Shown here: positions 28,561-28,930 of the stretch, in pieces
Layout of the letters: the number at the start of each line of letters is the position of its first letter
Numbering within the stretch: position 1 is the first letter of the stretch
From: Cytidiella melzeri
Lineage: Eukaryota > Basidiomycota > Agaricomycetes > Polyporales > Irpicaceae
DNA: 28,930 nt
Assembly (NCBI GenBank): GCA_022592445.1
Contig: JABYQR010000478.1
Location: forward strand, 1-28,930
Direction of reading: 5' to 3'
Position numbers and translations under genes: made by a program
The notes under the pieces: model-generated
What the model was told of the DNA's origin: nothing
Databases searched by the model: none
Seen by the model: only the letters and a program-made list of their open reading frames with translations

Positions 28561-28930
28561 GAGACACTAAGTCACGCTTCAAACTAAGGACAACCTTAAA
28601 GACAACACCACCAACCACGAAGTGGCAATAGAAGTGTAAAGGTGTAGAAGCGCGGAAGTGTTAAAGTAAATGCGAGATGGCCTAAGAGTCCTAGTTTTAC
28701 CTGTGCTAAAAGAGCGACAAGGTTTTTGTGATAAAGTTTTATATGAAGGGAGCTAGACGGGCAACTACCACGCGTATCGCGGGTAAAAGGGGCAAGTCGG
28801 CGCGGTGAAAGCGAAAGAGTTATAGCGCGGCTCCAAGAGAGCGCGCGTGAAAGGTCGCGGCTTGTAGGAAAACGGCGCGCGGAGGGACGCAGAAGATAAA
28901 CGTAGACGCAATATGAATCTCAAACACAAA
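28560..28930 (-). mobile_element. Second copy of the 1.84-kb element (partial, runs off the window)
   Basis: It starts TGAGACACTAAGTCACGCTTC and follows copy 1 (11062-11430) to the window edge through shared blocks such as AGTGGCAATAGAAGTGTAAA and CTAGACGGGCAACTACCACG, with scattered substitutions and small indels. Only the non-coding terminal part is in view. The junction with the copia LTR suggests it inserted there after the copia. Confidence 0.85.

Overview
This window looks like a transposon-rich, gene-poor stretch of a filamentous basidiomycete genome, most likely an agaric mushroom (Agaricomycetes). The reasons are short (47-69 nt) spliceosomal introns with GTRAGT-like donors, a Ty3 chromovirus and a Ty1/copia element of fungal type, relics of eukaryotic host genes, and a large protein family of unknown function that I recall only as repeated 'hypothetical proteins' in agaric genomes. 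No rRNA, tRNA or CRISPR is visible.

Layout. 1-3077: the 3' end of a decayed Ty3/gypsy chromovirus on the minus strand (integrase core plus chromodomain). A frameshifted antisense ORF in it carries a Zn2Cys6-type cysteine cluster, and a probable LTR follows. 3078-4922: AT-rich, nothing recognised. 4923-7590: two dead host genes arranged tail to tail, pantothenate synthetase (plus) and HMG-CoA synthase (minus), ending near a perfect 27-bp hairpin. 8681-12993: copy 1 (plus strand) of the unknown gene family, split near its end by a 1.84-kb element that has TG...CA ends, a target-site duplication, its own TATA box and a 175-codon ORF. 13265-14782: an intact six-exon gene of unknown function (411 aa, minus). 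14859-16840: hairpins and a 65-bp tandem repeat. 16956 to about 20.9 kb: copy 2 of the unknown family on the minus strand, interrupted inside a coding exon by a 410-bp foldback MITE whose ends and 3-bp duplication suggest the CACTA superfamily. 20.9-22.2 kb: a dispersed palindromic motif and a direct duplication. 22793-28560: a young, apparently full-length Ty1/copia element (minus) with near-identical LTRs, an open 1676-codon gag-pol and a primer-binding site matching the anticodon arm of initiator tRNA-Met. 28560-28930: the start of a second copy of the 1.84-kb element, which seems to cut the outer end of the copia 5' LTR.

How the parts relate. Only the copia gag-pol, the 411-aa gene and perhaps the 175-codon ORF look open; the other recognisable genes are broken. 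The nesting gives a relative history: decay of the duplicated unknown genes, insertion of the MITE and the 1.84-kb element into them, recent copia insertion, and then insertion of another 1.84-kb element into the copia LTR. The best candidates for something undescribed are the unknown gene family with its conserved intron, the 1.84-kb ORF-bearing element, and the antisense Zn2Cys6 ORF in the chromovirus.
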